A stretch of DNA of 64,000 nt from an uncultured SAR116 cluster alpha proteobacterium (GTDB lineage: Bacteria; Pseudomonadota; Alphaproteobacteria; Puniceispirillales; Marisalimonadaceae): assembly GCA_902622875.1 (NCBI GenBank), contig CACNRW010000003.1, forward strand, positions 62,001 to 126,000. The letters are read 5' to 3'. Shown one piece after another: positions 1 to 9,619 of this stretch. Below the pieces are notes generated by a model. It saw only the letters and a program-made list of their open reading frames with translations. It ran no database searches and was not told the DNA's origin. Positions within the stretch are counted from its first letter, which is position 1; each line of letters opens with the position of its first letter. Both the position numbers and the translations under genes were made by a program.

Positions 1-294
1 ACTCACTTAACCAGAAAAAAAGTTGATGCAGGAGCATTAGAGTTTGAAAAACCAGAAGCCGCATCTGGAAATTCAATAAGGCAAGTTGTATTAATCAAAC
101 AAGGTGTTGATAGAGAAATTGCTCAAAAAATTGTGAAAGCTATTAAATCTTCAAAAAGTAAAACTCAAACATCTATACAAGGTGATGAGGTAAGAGTTTC
201 AGGTAAAAAGAGAGACGATCTTCAAGCGGCAATAAAACTAATTAAAGATTTAAACATTAAACATCCATTGCAATACGAGAATTTTAGAGATTAA
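1..294 (+). CDS. yajQ: YajQ family cyclic di-GMP/nucleotide-binding protein, C-terminal fragment (5' truncated by window edge)
   Basis: Frame 1 from base 1 reads THLTRKKVDAGALEFEKPEAASGNSIRQVVLIKQGVDREIAQKIVKAIKSSKSKTQTSIQGDEVRVSGKKRDDLQAAIKLIKDLNIKHPLQYENFRD*, matching the YajQ C-terminus; stop TAA 292-294. Confidence 0.9.
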   Translation, partial: THLTRKKVDAGALEFEKPEAASGNSIRQVVLIKQGVDREIAQKIVKAIKSSKSKTQTSIQGDEVRVSGKKRDDLQAAIKLIKDLNIKHPLQYENFRD

Positions 295-1178
295 AATTTT
301 ACTATTTCTGCTCTTTTGTCCCTTTTGCCCCAAGTAGATGCTTTAATTGAAGAATAAAACTTTAATAATTGGCTATTAAATAAAGCTGGTTCTTCTAAAT
401 TAATTGTGTGGCCTGTTTTGGGGAAAATCAACAAACCAGAAGTTTTGATTGTTCTTTTTAGAAATAAACCTACTTCAAGACACATATCATCTTCATCACC
501 GTTTATTATTAAGGTTGGAGTTTCTATATCACTTATTTCTTTCTCTAATGCGTACAAATTGGGTCTTTTGTTTTGCACACCTAAAAGAGTGTTAGCAGAA
601 CCGATTGCATCATGTTTTATTAACTGATCATTAAATAACTGCCAACCTTTTGGATCTTTATTTTGAAATTGAACTCTGGATGGACCTAAAGCATATTCTG
701 ATCCTACTTTTTCCATACCCTTATTTAATATATTTTGGGCAGTATCAAGAGAAACATTAGAAAAATCAGCCTCTTTATTAAATAAAGTTTTTTCAATTGG
801 AATTGCTCCATATCCGCAACCTGCTATTACTAAACTTGACACTCTATCAGGAGCATTGATACCTAAATGAAGAGTTGCAAAACCACCCATAGATAGGCCT
901 ACAATATTTGCTTTTTTTATATTTAAGTTATCCATCACACTTATTATATCGCGCCAAGCTCTTTCTTGGCTGTATTGTGTTTCATTGTTGGGAATTTCTG
1001 AAGGATAATAGCCTCTTGCACTATAAGTAATACATTTGTTATATCTGGAAAAATAATTAACCTGTGGTTCCCAACTCCTGTAATCACCTGCAAATTCGTG
1101 GACAAATATAATTGGCTCACCTTTACCAACTGTTTCATAATATAATTTAACCTTATCGTCAGTTTTAATAAATGACAT
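291..1178 (-). CDS. alpha/beta hydrolase (3-oxoadipate enol-lactonase-like)
   Basis: ORF with GLSMGG nucleophile elbow, oxyanion region IIFVHEFAGDYRSW, terminal GHTINLEEP His motif. Confidence 0.85.
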   Translation of the reverse strand: MSFIKTDDKVKLYYETVGKGEPIIFVHEFAGDYRSWEPQVNYFSRYNKCITYSARGYYPSEIPNNETQYSQERAWRDIISVMDNLNIKKANIVGLSMGGFATLHLGINAPDRVSSLVIAGCGYGAIPIEKTLFNKEADFSNVSLDTAQNILNKGMEKVGSEYALGPSRVQFQNKDPKGWQLFNDQLIKHDAIGSANTLLGVQNKRPNLYALEKEISDIETPTLIINGDEDDMCLEVGLFLKRTIKTSGLLIFPKTGHTINLEEPALFNSQLLKFYSSIKASTWGKRDKRAEIVKF

Positions 1179-1248
1179 TTGAAGCTCCTATCTATAACTT
1201 GAATAACATAATATTTAAAAATTTTACCAAATACAATTGGTTATAAAA

Positions 1249-1941
1249 ATGGATACTTTTAATTTTTCAAGTTCAGATTTTAATGCAGTTTTAATCACAT
1301 TAAAACTAGCTCTTACAACCTGTTTTTTCTTAGCTTTGATTGGAACACCCTTGGCTTATTTTTTAGCGTTTAAATCCATAAGAGCTAAACCATTTTTAGA
1401 GTCAATTGTTACTTTACCATTAGTTTTACCGCCAACCGTAATTGGTTTTTATCTAATAGTTTTTTTTAGTCCAGACACAGCCTTAGGTAAATTTTTTATC
1501 ATACTAACAGGTGAACAGCTTATTTTTTCATTTTATGGACTTGTTTTAGCATCAATTATTTATTCCCTTCCTTTTTGGGTTCAACCTCTTCAATCATCAT
1601 TAGAAAAAATAGGTAATGATACTCTTGCAACTTCAGAAAGCTTGGGAGCAAGTAAATTTGATACTTTTATTAATGTTATAGTACCGTTATCTAAAAAAGG
1701 GTTCTTAACTTCCTTTATTATTTCATTTGCCCATACAATGGGAGAGTTTGGAATTGTTTTAATGGTGGGGGGTGGAATCCATGGCAAAACAAAAGTTATA
1801 GCCATTTCCATTTATGATCATGTTGAACAACTATCTTTTGGAAAAGCTCATTTTCTTGCAGGAGGCATGTTAATCTTATCATTTATAATTTTATTAACAT
1901 TATTTTATTCAAATAAAAGATCGACCGTGAGAATTAAATAA
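1249..1941 (+). CDS. modB: molybdate/tungstate-type ABC transporter permease (ModB-like)
   Basis: ModB-like permease with multiple TM segments and the EAA-loop-like region SESLGASKFDTFINVIVPLSKKG; the ORF track starts at TTG 1237, ATG 1249 looks more likely. Confidence 0.8.
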   Translation: MDTFNFSSSDFNAVLITLKLALTTCFFLALIGTPLAYFLAFKSIRAKPFLESIVTLPLVLPPTVIGFYLIVFFSPDTALGKFFIILTGEQLIFSFYGLVLASIIYSLPFWVQPLQSSLEKIGNDTLATSESLGASKFDTFINVIVPLSKKGFLTSFIISFAHTMGEFGIVLMVGGGIHGKTKVIAISIYDHVEQLSFGKAHFLAGGMLILSFIILLTLFYSNKRSTVRIK

Positions 1942-3053
1942 TGACTAATTTATTCGTTAAAATAACAGGATATGTTGGAGATTTTTTCTTAGACTTTGAA
2001 CATAAATTCAATACTAATGGAATTACAGTTTTATATGGATCTAATGGATCAGGTAAAAGTACTATAATATCTGTCCTATCAGGATTTATAAATCATTTAG
2101 AAACTAAAATAGTATTAAATGATAAAAGTATAGAAAATACAAAAAAATTTCCACCACACAAAAGACCTTTTGGGACAATGTTCCAAAACCCTATATTATT
2201 TGAACATATGAGTGTAAGTCAAAACCTAGATTATCCAATTAAAAGAAATAAGTTTTTAGATCAAACCTTATTATCCAAAGAAGAATTAATTAATTATCTT
2301 GAATTAGGTTCTCTGTTGAATAGGTATCCTAAAAATTTATCTGGTGGAGAAAAGCTTAGAGTAGCTTTGGCGAGAACTATATTAAGACAATCAGATTATT
2401 TGCTATTAGATGAACCTATGTCTGATTTAGATATTAAAACCAAAGCTAAATTATTAAATTTTTTGAAAATGATTAATAAACAATTTAAAATCCCAATTTT
2501 ATATGTTTCGCATTCTATTGAAGAAATATCTCAAATTGCAGATGAAATCATTTTAATGAAAAATGGAAAAAAAATAATTTCTGGCAGTGTATCAAAAATT
2601 TTGAATAGTAGTTCTTTTCAAAGATTAATTGGAAAATTTGAATTAAGTTCTGTTTTGGAAGGTACTTTAATAAAAACTGATAAATTAATGAACATGACTG
2701 CATTAGATGTAAATGGACAGATATTAATTGTACCAGGAACACCAGGACTAATGGATAAAATTGTAAGGGTTAGAATAAGGTCGAGAGATATTATCGTTTC
2801 TCCTGTAAAAATTAATACACATATTACAGAAAATGAATTGGAGGGAATAGTAACAAAGATCTATACTGAAAAAAATACTGCCTTTTCTGAGTTGGTAATT
2901 AAATTGATGAAGAGTAAAATTAAAAAAACACCACAGATACTTAGAGCTAGAATTACTACTTATAATTTAAATAAAATAAAAATAGCTGAAAACAAAAAAG
3001 TTTTTATTTATATAAGTTCTGTCTCTATAGATAGACAGGCATATCAATATTAA
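1941..3053 (+). CDS. modC: molybdate-type ABC transporter ATP-binding protein (ModC-like)
   Basis: Walker A GSNGSGKST, signature LSGGEKLRVALAR, Walker B YLLLDEPMSDLD; start overlaps modB stop (TAATG); C-terminal TOBE-like region. Confidence 0.8.
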   Translation: MTNLFVKITGYVGDFFLDFEHKFNTNGITVLYGSNGSGKSTIISVLSGFINHLETKIVLNDKSIENTKKFPPHKRPFGTMFQNPILFEHMSVSQNLDYPIKRNKFLDQTLLSKEELINYLELGSLLNRYPKNLSGGEKLRVALARTILRQSDYLLLDEPMSDLDIKTKAKLLNFLKMINKQFKIPILYVSHSIEEISQIADEIILMKNGKKIISGSVSKILNSSSFQRLIGKFELSSVLEGTLIKTDKLMNMTALDVNGQILIVPGTPGLMDKIVRVRIRSRDIIVSPVKINTHITENELEGIVTKIYTEKNTAFSELVIKLMKSKIKKTPQILRARITTYNLNKIKIAENKKVFIYISSVSIDRQAYQY

Positions 3054-3064
3054 TGAAACGCTTT

Positions 3065-4267
3065 TTAAACTCTTTCAATTATAACGGCACTACCCTGACC
3101 AACTCCGACACACATAGTACATAAAGCATATTTTTTGTTTTTTTCTATTAACTCTTGCGAAGCTGTTAGAATTAATCTTGTTCCTGACATTCCTAAAGGA
3201 TGACCAAGTGCTATCGCTCCTCCGTTAGGATTAACCCTTTCATCATTGTCTTGAATTCCTAGAGATCGTAAACTTGCCAAACCTTGAGCAGCAAATGCTT
3301 CATTAATTTCGATTACATCCATGTCCTCCATATTTAAACCAGCAATTTTAAGTGCTTTAATAGAGGCTGGAACAGGCCCAATACCCATATATGCTGGTTC
3401 AACTCCAGCACTTGCTGCTGAAATTATTCTGGCTTTAGGTGTTAAATAGTTTCGTTTTACACCATCTTCACTGGCAATTATAATTGCTGCAGCACCGTCA
3501 TTAACTCCACTTGCATTTCCTGCAGTAACGCTTCCATTTTGACGAAACGGTGACGGTAGTGATGATAGTTTTTCAAGAGACGTACCTCTTGGGTGCTCAT
3601 CATTTTCAAAAATTATAGGGTCTCCTTTTCTTTGAGGAATTTTAACCGAAGTTATTTCTTTAGCCAATCGACCACTAGAAGTTGAATTAGCGGCTTTTTG
3701 TTGACTAGATAAGGCCATTTTGTCTTGGTCCTCTCTACTAATTTGATATTTTTCTGCAACATTTTCAGCAGTTTCAGGCATCGAATCTATTCCAAAGTTT
3801 TCCTTCATCTTTGGATTTACAAATCTCCATCCAATTGTAGTATCATAAATTTCTGCATTTCGTGAAAACGCTGAATTAGCCTTAGGCATAACAAAAGGGG
3901 CTCTACTCATACTTTCTGCTCCTCCTGCAATTGTCATATCAGCCTCATTTGATTTTATCATTCTAGATGCGCTGGAAATCGCTTCCATTCCAGAAGCACA
4001 TAATCTGTTCAAGGTAATACCTGGAACAGAATGAGGTAAACCTGCAAGAAGAAGCGCCATCCTTGCAATATTTCGGTTATCTTCTCCAGCTTGATTGGCA
4101 TTTCCATAAAAAACTTCTTCTAAATTTTCCCAATCAGTTTTGCTTAATTTTTCTTTCAATGATATTAATGGTAAAGAAGCTAGGTCGTCCGTTCTTATAG
4201 AAGACAAACTTCCACCAAATTTTCCAATAGGGGTTCTAGTTCCTTCACATATAAACGCTTCTGACAT
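3065..4267 (-). CDS. acetyl-CoA C-acyltransferase (thiolase, PcaF/FadA-like)
   Basis: MSEAFICEGTRTPIGKFGGSL N-terminus, LNRLCASGMEAI active-site Cys, NEAFAAQ, GGAIALGHPLGMSG, CTMCVGVGQG. The ORF-track start at 4339 is over-extended. Confidence 0.92.
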   Translation of the reverse strand: MSEAFICEGTRTPIGKFGGSLSSIRTDDLASLPLISLKEKLSKTDWENLEEVFYGNANQAGEDNRNIARMALLLAGLPHSVPGITLNRLCASGMEAISSASRMIKSNEADMTIAGGAESMSRAPFVMPKANSAFSRNAEIYDTTIGWRFVNPKMKENFGIDSMPETAENVAEKYQISREDQDKMALSSQQKAANSTSSGRLAKEITSVKIPQRKGDPIIFENDEHPRGTSLEKLSSLPSPFRQNGSVTAGNASGVNDGAAAIIIASEDGVKRNYLTPKARIISAASAGVEPAYMGIGPVPASIKALKIAGLNMEDMDVIEINEAFAAQGLASLRSLGIQDNDERVNPNGGAIALGHPLGMSGTRLILTASQELIEKNKKYALCTMCVGVGQGSAVIIERV

Positions 4268-4289
4268 AAAACTTCTCCAAAGTTTATTT

Positions 4290-4949
4290 TTATAAAAATT
4301 TTGTATAAATAGGAGTATTAGTAGGTTCCCATTTTTCATATTTGATCATTATAGATAAAAAATCATTACTATCAATTAATTCAAATAACCATTTTTTTAA
4401 AAAATTAAAATTTAATGAATCAAACCATTCACTATCAACATTTCTAAATTGTCTTATAAATGGAAATATAGCGTAATCTACTAAACTTAAGTGAGAACAA
4501 TTTAGAGCCTTATTTTTTTTTAACAAATCGTCTAAATACCAAAGAAAGCTTAAATTTTTGTCTCTATGAAAATCTTTATCTACATTTTCAAATCTATTTG
4601 TATATTTATATTTATCTAAGCTTGGTTTAAATTCATTTTCAAGATTGTCTAAAAGTTGATTTATTTGATTTTGTGAAAGCTGACCATTAGCTAACCATTT
4701 TTTGGGATCATTTTTATTTAATGCCCAATTGATTATATCTAGGCTTTCCTCTAAAATTTTACCTGAAGTAGTGACTAAAACAGGGACAGTTCCTTTTGGA
4801 GACAAATTTAAAAACTCTAGTGGTTTGTCCTTTAACTTTATTTCTCTTATTTCCACAAAAATTTCTGAAATTTTAATGGCTAGTCTTGCCCTCATTGCAT
4901 ATGGACAACGTCTAAAAGAATATAAAATAGGATATTTATTTTTTTTCAT
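4290..4949 (-). CDS. glutathione S-transferase family protein (thioredoxin-fold N-terminus)
   Basis: YSFRRCPYAMRARLAI N-terminal motif, PKGTVPVL, ILEESLDIINW. Confidence 0.85.
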   Translation of the reverse strand: MKKNKYPILYSFRRCPYAMRARLAIKISEIFVEIREIKLKDKPLEFLNLSPKGTVPVLVTTSGKILEESLDIINWALNKNDPKKWLANGQLSQNQINQLLDNLENEFKPSLDKYKYTNRFENVDKDFHRDKNLSFLWYLDDLLKKNKALNCSHLSLVDYAIFPFIRQFRNVDSEWFDSLNFNFLKKWLFELIDSNDFLSIMIKYEKWEPTNTPIYTKFL

Positions 4950-5012
4950 GATTTAATTCTAATTAAATTTTATTTAAGATTAAATCATTATTTAATAATT
5001 AATTTTATTAAT

Positions 5013-5219
5013 TTATTTTTTGGGAGCAGCATCAATGTCTTCATTAATATCATCAGTTATATGGCCTTGTTTTGTTAGTTGGTAAATAGTATTCCACAAT
5101 GAAGGAGGATAATTTTGTCTAATTTTTTTTATCATATGAAGAATATGTTTTTCTTCAAAAAAATTTTCTTCTTTAGACTTCCTTACTTTATCAAGTGGAA
5201 AGGGAACAATTTGTGCCAT
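5013..5219 (-). CDS. small conserved hypothetical protein (68 aa)
   Basis: ORF MAQIVPFPLDKVRKSK... divergent from pyk; no family recognised. Confidence 0.5.
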   Translation of the reverse strand: MAQIVPFPLDKVRKSKEENFFEEKHILHMIKKIRQNYPPSLWNTIYQLTKQGHITDDINEDIDAAPKK

Positions 5220-5344
5220 GAATATTTCTCCTATTATAAAAGAAGATTGCAAATAGCTTGCCGAGTCTAATTATTTAAAAAAATAATTTTAATCTTTTAT
5301 AAATATTTGATGTATAACATTGGGATTACTTAAAAAGGTTAGTT

Positions 5345-6760
5345 ATGAGAGATAAAAATTATTTAAGATCAACCAAAATAGTAGCTACTGTTGGAACTGC
5401 TACTGACGATATTCAAAAAATCAAATCATTAATTAAAGCTGGGGTAAATGTTTTTCGTCTGAACTTTAGTCATGGCAATCACGGGGATCACCTTAAAAGA
5501 ATTACTTTTATACGTTCAGCTGAAAATGAACTTGGTTGTAATGTTGCAATCTTGGCAGATCTTCAAGGTCCAAAATTTAGAATAGGTAAAGTTAAAGAAG
5601 ATATTAAAGTAATAAAAGGAAGCACTTATAACTTTGATAAGAAAACTGAGATTGGAGATTTTAGAAGAGTAAATTTATCTCATGATGAAATATATGAGAG
5701 TTTATCAATTGGCTCAAATATCCTTATGGATGATGGGAAACTTCAATTTAGAGTTAAAGATATTTCTAAAAATATAATAAAAACAGAAGTTATTGTTGGA
5801 GGATATATTAAAAGTAATAAAGGAGTAAACTTACCTGATGTAGTGTTAAATACAAGCCCACTAACTTCTAAAGATATTGAAGATCTTAAGTTCATTTTAA
5901 ATCATGAAATTGATTGGATAGCTCTTTCATTTGTTCAGAAATTAAGAGATGTAATGGAGGTAAAAAAATATATTGAAGATAAAGCATGTATTATTGCTAA
6001 GATAGAAAAGCCGTCAGCGCTGAAAGAATTAAATAAAATAGTTGGAGCTTGTGATGGTATAATGGTTGCTAGGGGTGATCTAGGTGTGGAACTACCTCCA
6101 GAGGAGGTTCCTGGAATACAAAAAGATATAATTCTTAAGTGTAGACAGGCTGGAAAACCTGTCATCGTAGCCACGCAAATGTTAGAGTCTATGATTGAGT
6201 CACCTTCGCCAACTAGAGCAGAAGCTTCAGATGTTGCTACTGCAGTATTTGATGGTGCAGATGCAGTTATGCTTAGTGCGGAAACGGCTGTAGGCTCGTT
6301 TCCGATAGAGACAGTTACCATAATGGACAGAATAATATTTTCAGCAGAAAACCATATAAAAATGCATCCAGGTGATGGTCCACAAAATTTAAAAGTAGAA
6401 AACTATGTTTATAACGCAGTTTCGCGTTCTGCAGTTAGTTTAGCAGAGGCTGTAAACGCTAAGGCTGTAGTAGCTTTTACGGCATCTGGAAACACTGCCT
6501 TCAGAATGTCTAGAGAGCGACCAAACTTACTCCTAGTAGTTATGACTCCGGAAGTAAAAGTTAAGAGAAAGTTATCTCTCCTCTGGGGAGCTTATTCATT
6601 TTTTAGTAAAGTTCAGGGATATGAGGCAGCAATAAAAGAAGCAAGAGAGATAATTAAAATTGAAAAATTAGCCAAACAAGGTGATGCGATAGTTGTTGTT
6701 GCAGGTATGCCATTCGGCGTTTCTGGTTCCACTAATTCAATTAGAGTGGTTGATATTTAA
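5345..6760 (+). CDS. pyk: pyruvate kinase
   Basis: TKIVATVGTA, GVNVFRLNFSHG, MVARGDLGVELPPEEVPGIQK, ATQMLESMIESPSPTRAEASDVATAVFDGADAVMLSAETAVG. Confidence 0.97.
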   Translation: MRDKNYLRSTKIVATVGTATDDIQKIKSLIKAGVNVFRLNFSHGNHGDHLKRITFIRSAENELGCNVAILADLQGPKFRIGKVKEDIKVIKGSTYNFDKKTEIGDFRRVNLSHDEIYESLSIGSNILMDDGKLQFRVKDISKNIIKTEVIVGGYIKSNKGVNLPDVVLNTSPLTSKDIEDLKFILNHEIDWIALSFVQKLRDVMEVKKYIEDKACIIAKIEKPSALKELNKIVGACDGIMVARGDLGVELPPEEVPGIQKDIILKCRQAGKPVIVATQMLESMIESPSPTRAEASDVATAVFDGADAVMLSAETAVGSFPIETVTIMDRIIFSAENHIKMHPGDGPQNLKVENYVYNAVSRSAVSLAEAVNAKAVVAFTASGNTAFRMSRERPNLLLVVMTPEVKVKRKLSLLWGAYSFFSKVQGYEAAIKEAREIIKIEKLAKQGDAIVVVAGMPFGVSGSTNSIRVVDI

Positions 6761-6764
6761 TTGA

Positions 6765-7295
6765 TTATTTTTTGCCAAGTCTTACTGATATCATTTTGTC
6801 AGGATTAATTGGTGGCTCTCCTATTGAAAGTTTTTCAACAGCTTCCATTCCAGAGATAACTTGCCCCCAAACAGTATATTGACCAGTCAAATGACTACAA
6901 CCGTCAAAACAAATAAAAAATTGACTGTCACCGCTGTCAGGACTCATAGATCTGGCCATTCCAACTGTCCCGTATTTATACTCGTAATCAGAAAATTCAG
7001 CCTTCAAATTCTGACCCGAGCCACCTGTACCAATACCGTCAGGATCGCCAGTTTGAGCCATAAAACCTTTTATAACTCTATGAAAAATTATACCATCATA
7101 AAATCCATCTTTTACTAATTCTTTTATCCTTCTGACGTGATTAGGAGCAATTTTTGGTAGTGTCTCAATTACAACTTTACCTTGAGATGTTTCAATAGTT
7201 ATAAATTTACTTGAATTTGCCGAAGCTTTTTTTGTTGGCTTAACCATTGTTACACACATTACCCCTAATAAAATAATAATTAATTTTTTTAACAT
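6765..7295 (-). CDS. cyclophilin-type peptidyl-prolyl cis-trans isomerase with N-terminal signal peptide
   Basis: FYDGIIFHRVIKGFMAQTGDPDGIGTGG, GDSQFFICF, QYTVWGQVISGME. Confidence 0.93.
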   Translation of the reverse strand: MLKKLIIILLGVMCVTMVKPTKKASANSSKFITIETSQGKVVIETLPKIAPNHVRRIKELVKDGFYDGIIFHRVIKGFMAQTGDPDGIGTGGSGQNLKAEFSDYEYKYGTVGMARSMSPDSGDSQFFICFDGCSHLTGQYTVWGQVISGMEAVEKLSIGEPPINPDKMISVRLGKK

Positions 7296-7353
7296 AATTC
7301 ACTCACTTTGTTGTGTAATGTATAAGGCTAGATTATTTAAAATCAACATCTTT

Positions 7354-7866
7354 TTATACAAGCGCGTCTATTTGTTCGTCGGATAAGTTCCCTGGAACAA
7401 TAGTTATAGGAACTCTGCACTGGTTACTGCCCTTATTAATAATATAATTTATTAAAGGACCAGGATTACCATGTTCAGTAGAAACTCCTAAAACTAAAAC
7501 TCTAATGGCTTCTTCTTTGTCAATTAAATTAAATAATTCTTCATGCGCAATTCCTTTTCTAACAAATGTTCGTGGTTTAGGTGCTCCTAACTTTTCACAA
7601 TATTCACTGAGTTCATTGAGCAATTTTTTACTTGATTGTTCTGCTTCAGATTCCATAATTTCAGTAACGCCGCCCCATAATTGCCCTTCAATAGGTTCTA
7701 TGCATCGGAAAAGTGCAATTTCGCCACCAGCAGTAGCTGCTCTTCTTGCTGCATAGTATAAAGCTTGGTGCAATTCCTTACTATCGTCAGCAACAACTAA
7801 AAATAAACGATTACTTGGTTTTAGGGTTTTAGATTTAGCTTTAACATTTATTTTTTTTGCCATCAC
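7354..7866 (-). CDS. universal stress protein (UspA family)
   Basis: UspA-like fold: FLVVADDSKELHQALYYAARRA... RVLVLGVSTE...; family inferred. Confidence 0.75.
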   Translation of the reverse strand: MMAKKINVKAKSKTLKPSNRLFLVVADDSKELHQALYYAARRAATAGGEIALFRCIEPIEGQLWGGVTEIMESEAEQSSKKLLNELSEYCEKLGAPKPRTFVRKGIAHEELFNLIDKEEAIRVLVLGVSTEHGNPGPLINYIINKGSNQCRVPITIVPGNLSDEQIDALV

Positions 7867-7873
7867 TTCCTCA

Positions 7874-8623
7874 TTAAACTTTTCTAAAAATTAGATTGGT
7901 ACCCCAACCAACTAAAACAGCTAATATAACAGCAAAAATGCCGTACAATGTTGAGTAATTTTGGGCTATATTATATATTTCTGCGCTGACACCTGACTTT
8001 GAAACATTAATTGTACTTAATTCCTTAGATATAAGTTTACTGTTTCGATAATGCAATATTTTTACTTCAAATTGACCTGTAATGACATTAGATGGAAGAT
8101 TTAAATAAGACCTAAATAGCGCATTTTTATTTAAACTGATTGAATTTTCATTCAAGCTCCACAATTTTGATTTTAACATATTTCTTGTAAGAGCTTCTCT
8201 CCATTCATTTTCTTTTTGAACTTTTTTACCAGGTTGAAGTCTTATTTTTAGATTATTTAACCCTATTTCTGAAATTTTTTGAGTTTTTTGGTTTAGTATT
8301 TTATTAATATCCCTATTAGATGAGATGTTTAAATATTTTGGAGTGTTTATATAATTCACTGATTTAGTATTCACCCAAATACCAAAAACTTTTTCCTTTT
8401 TTTGAACTGTAACTAGTCCTTTTGGACCAGTCACAACTACAATAATATCATCGCCTTTTTTACCATCATATGCTCCAAATAAAAGTATTTTAGCACCTAA
8501 AAAATCTGTAGTAATTTTAACATTTTCTTGAGAAAGGTCTGCCACAATTTGATTTTTAGCTTTTACTTCGTATGAAATAAGAAAAGCTAAAACTAATATG
8601 TGTAGAAATGTAAAAAATTTCAC
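7874..8623 (-). CDS. TIGR02186-like conserved membrane-anchored protein
   Basis: Signal peptide, ITTDFLGAKILLFGAYDG motif, C-terminal TM; adjacent to TauE/SafE gene as typical for this family. Confidence 0.7.
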   Translation of the reverse strand: MKFFTFLHILVLAFLISYEVKAKNQIVADLSQENVKITTDFLGAKILLFGAYDGKKGDDIIVVVTGPKGLVTVQKKEKVFGIWVNTKSVNYINTPKYLNISSNRDINKILNQKTQKISEIGLNNLKIRLQPGKKVQKENEWREALTRNMLKSKLWSLNENSISLNKNALFRSYLNLPSNVITGQFEVKILHYRNSKLISKELSTINVSKSGVSAEIYNIAQNYSTLYGIFAVILAVLVGWGTNLIFRKV

Positions 8624-8630
8624 TTTTGAT

Positions 8631-9545
8631 TTACCTATTTATAATTACAGAAAAAATGTCTGAAGGAATTGTAATTAAATCCGTTAGAAGCTTTAAGCTC
8701 ACTAAAATTATAAGAGTAGACAAAATCAATCTCAAATACTCTCCTTTTAGAATATTGGTGAACCTGGAACCAACTTGGACTCCTACTACTGACCCTAACA
8801 ATAAGATTGACGCTAAAACAATATCAACTGTTTGATTTTGAGAAGCTTGTAGAATTGTTGTATTAGCAGCAACAAATATAATTTGAAAGAGAGATGTACC
8901 AACCACTAAAGAAGTGGGCATTCCTAAAAGGTATATCATTGCAGGTACAATAATAAACCCTCCACCAATACCCATTAATGCTGCAAGAATACCTACTATA
9001 ATCCCAATAAAAATAGGTAATAAGATCGAAATATATAATTTTGATTTTCTAAATCTTGTTTTAAAAGGAAGTCCATGAAGCCAATTATGTTGGTGAAGTT
9101 TTCCTCTAGAAACTTTCCCTTTTCTTTTTCGTAAAATTAAATTCAACGACTCGGATAACATTAAGCTTCCTATTAAAGTAAGGAAAATGACATAAGAAGA
9201 TTTAATGACGAGATCAAGTTGTCCAATTTTACCTAAAAAATTAAAAATCACAACCCCTATAGAAGAGCCTACAACACCACCTAAAAGTAAGACTGTACCC
9301 ATTTTGAAATCAACATTACCTCTTTTCCAATGTGACAAGACTCCAGAAACTGAAGGTGCAACTAATTGATTTGCCACAGAAGCAACAGCAACCGGAGGCG
9401 GTATTCCTAAAAACATCATAATAGGTGTTAATAAGAAACCACCCCCTACACCAACTAAACCCATTATAAGTCCAAGAAATGTTCCCACACCTAAAATTGC
9501 TAAAGAGTGGATTGGTTGTTCAGCTATAGGTAAATATATATACAT
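8631..9545 (-). CDS. sulfite exporter TauE/SafE family protein
   Basis: Duplicated GxxxGxxMGLVGVGGGFLLTPIM / GILAALMGIGGGFIIVPAMIYLLG repeats typical of TauE/SafE. Confidence 0.9.
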   Translation of the reverse strand: MYIYLPIAEQPIHSLAILGVGTFLGLIMGLVGVGGGFLLTPIMMFLGIPPPVAVASVANQLVAPSVSGVLSHWKRGNVDFKMGTVLLLGGVVGSSIGVVIFNFLGKIGQLDLVIKSSYVIFLTLIGSLMLSESLNLILRKRKGKVSRGKLHQHNWLHGLPFKTRFRKSKLYISILLPIFIGIIVGILAALMGIGGGFIIVPAMIYLLGMPTSLVVGTSLFQIIFVAANTTILQASQNQTVDIVLASILLLGSVVGVQVGSRFTNILKGEYLRLILSTLIILVSLKLLTDLITIPSDIFSVIINR

Positions 9546-9619
9546 AAAATATTCATTATTAATTGTTCATGTATGATAATACATTATTAATATTTTAAAA
9601 ATAATTATTTAGAGTAAGA

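Noticed and set aside
4268-4339. N-terminal 24-aa extension of the thiolase ORF (MKNGNLLILLFIQNFYKNKLWRSF)
   Set aside because: It overlaps the GST gene and precedes the conserved MSEAFICEGTRTPIG start; treated as an over-extended ORF call.
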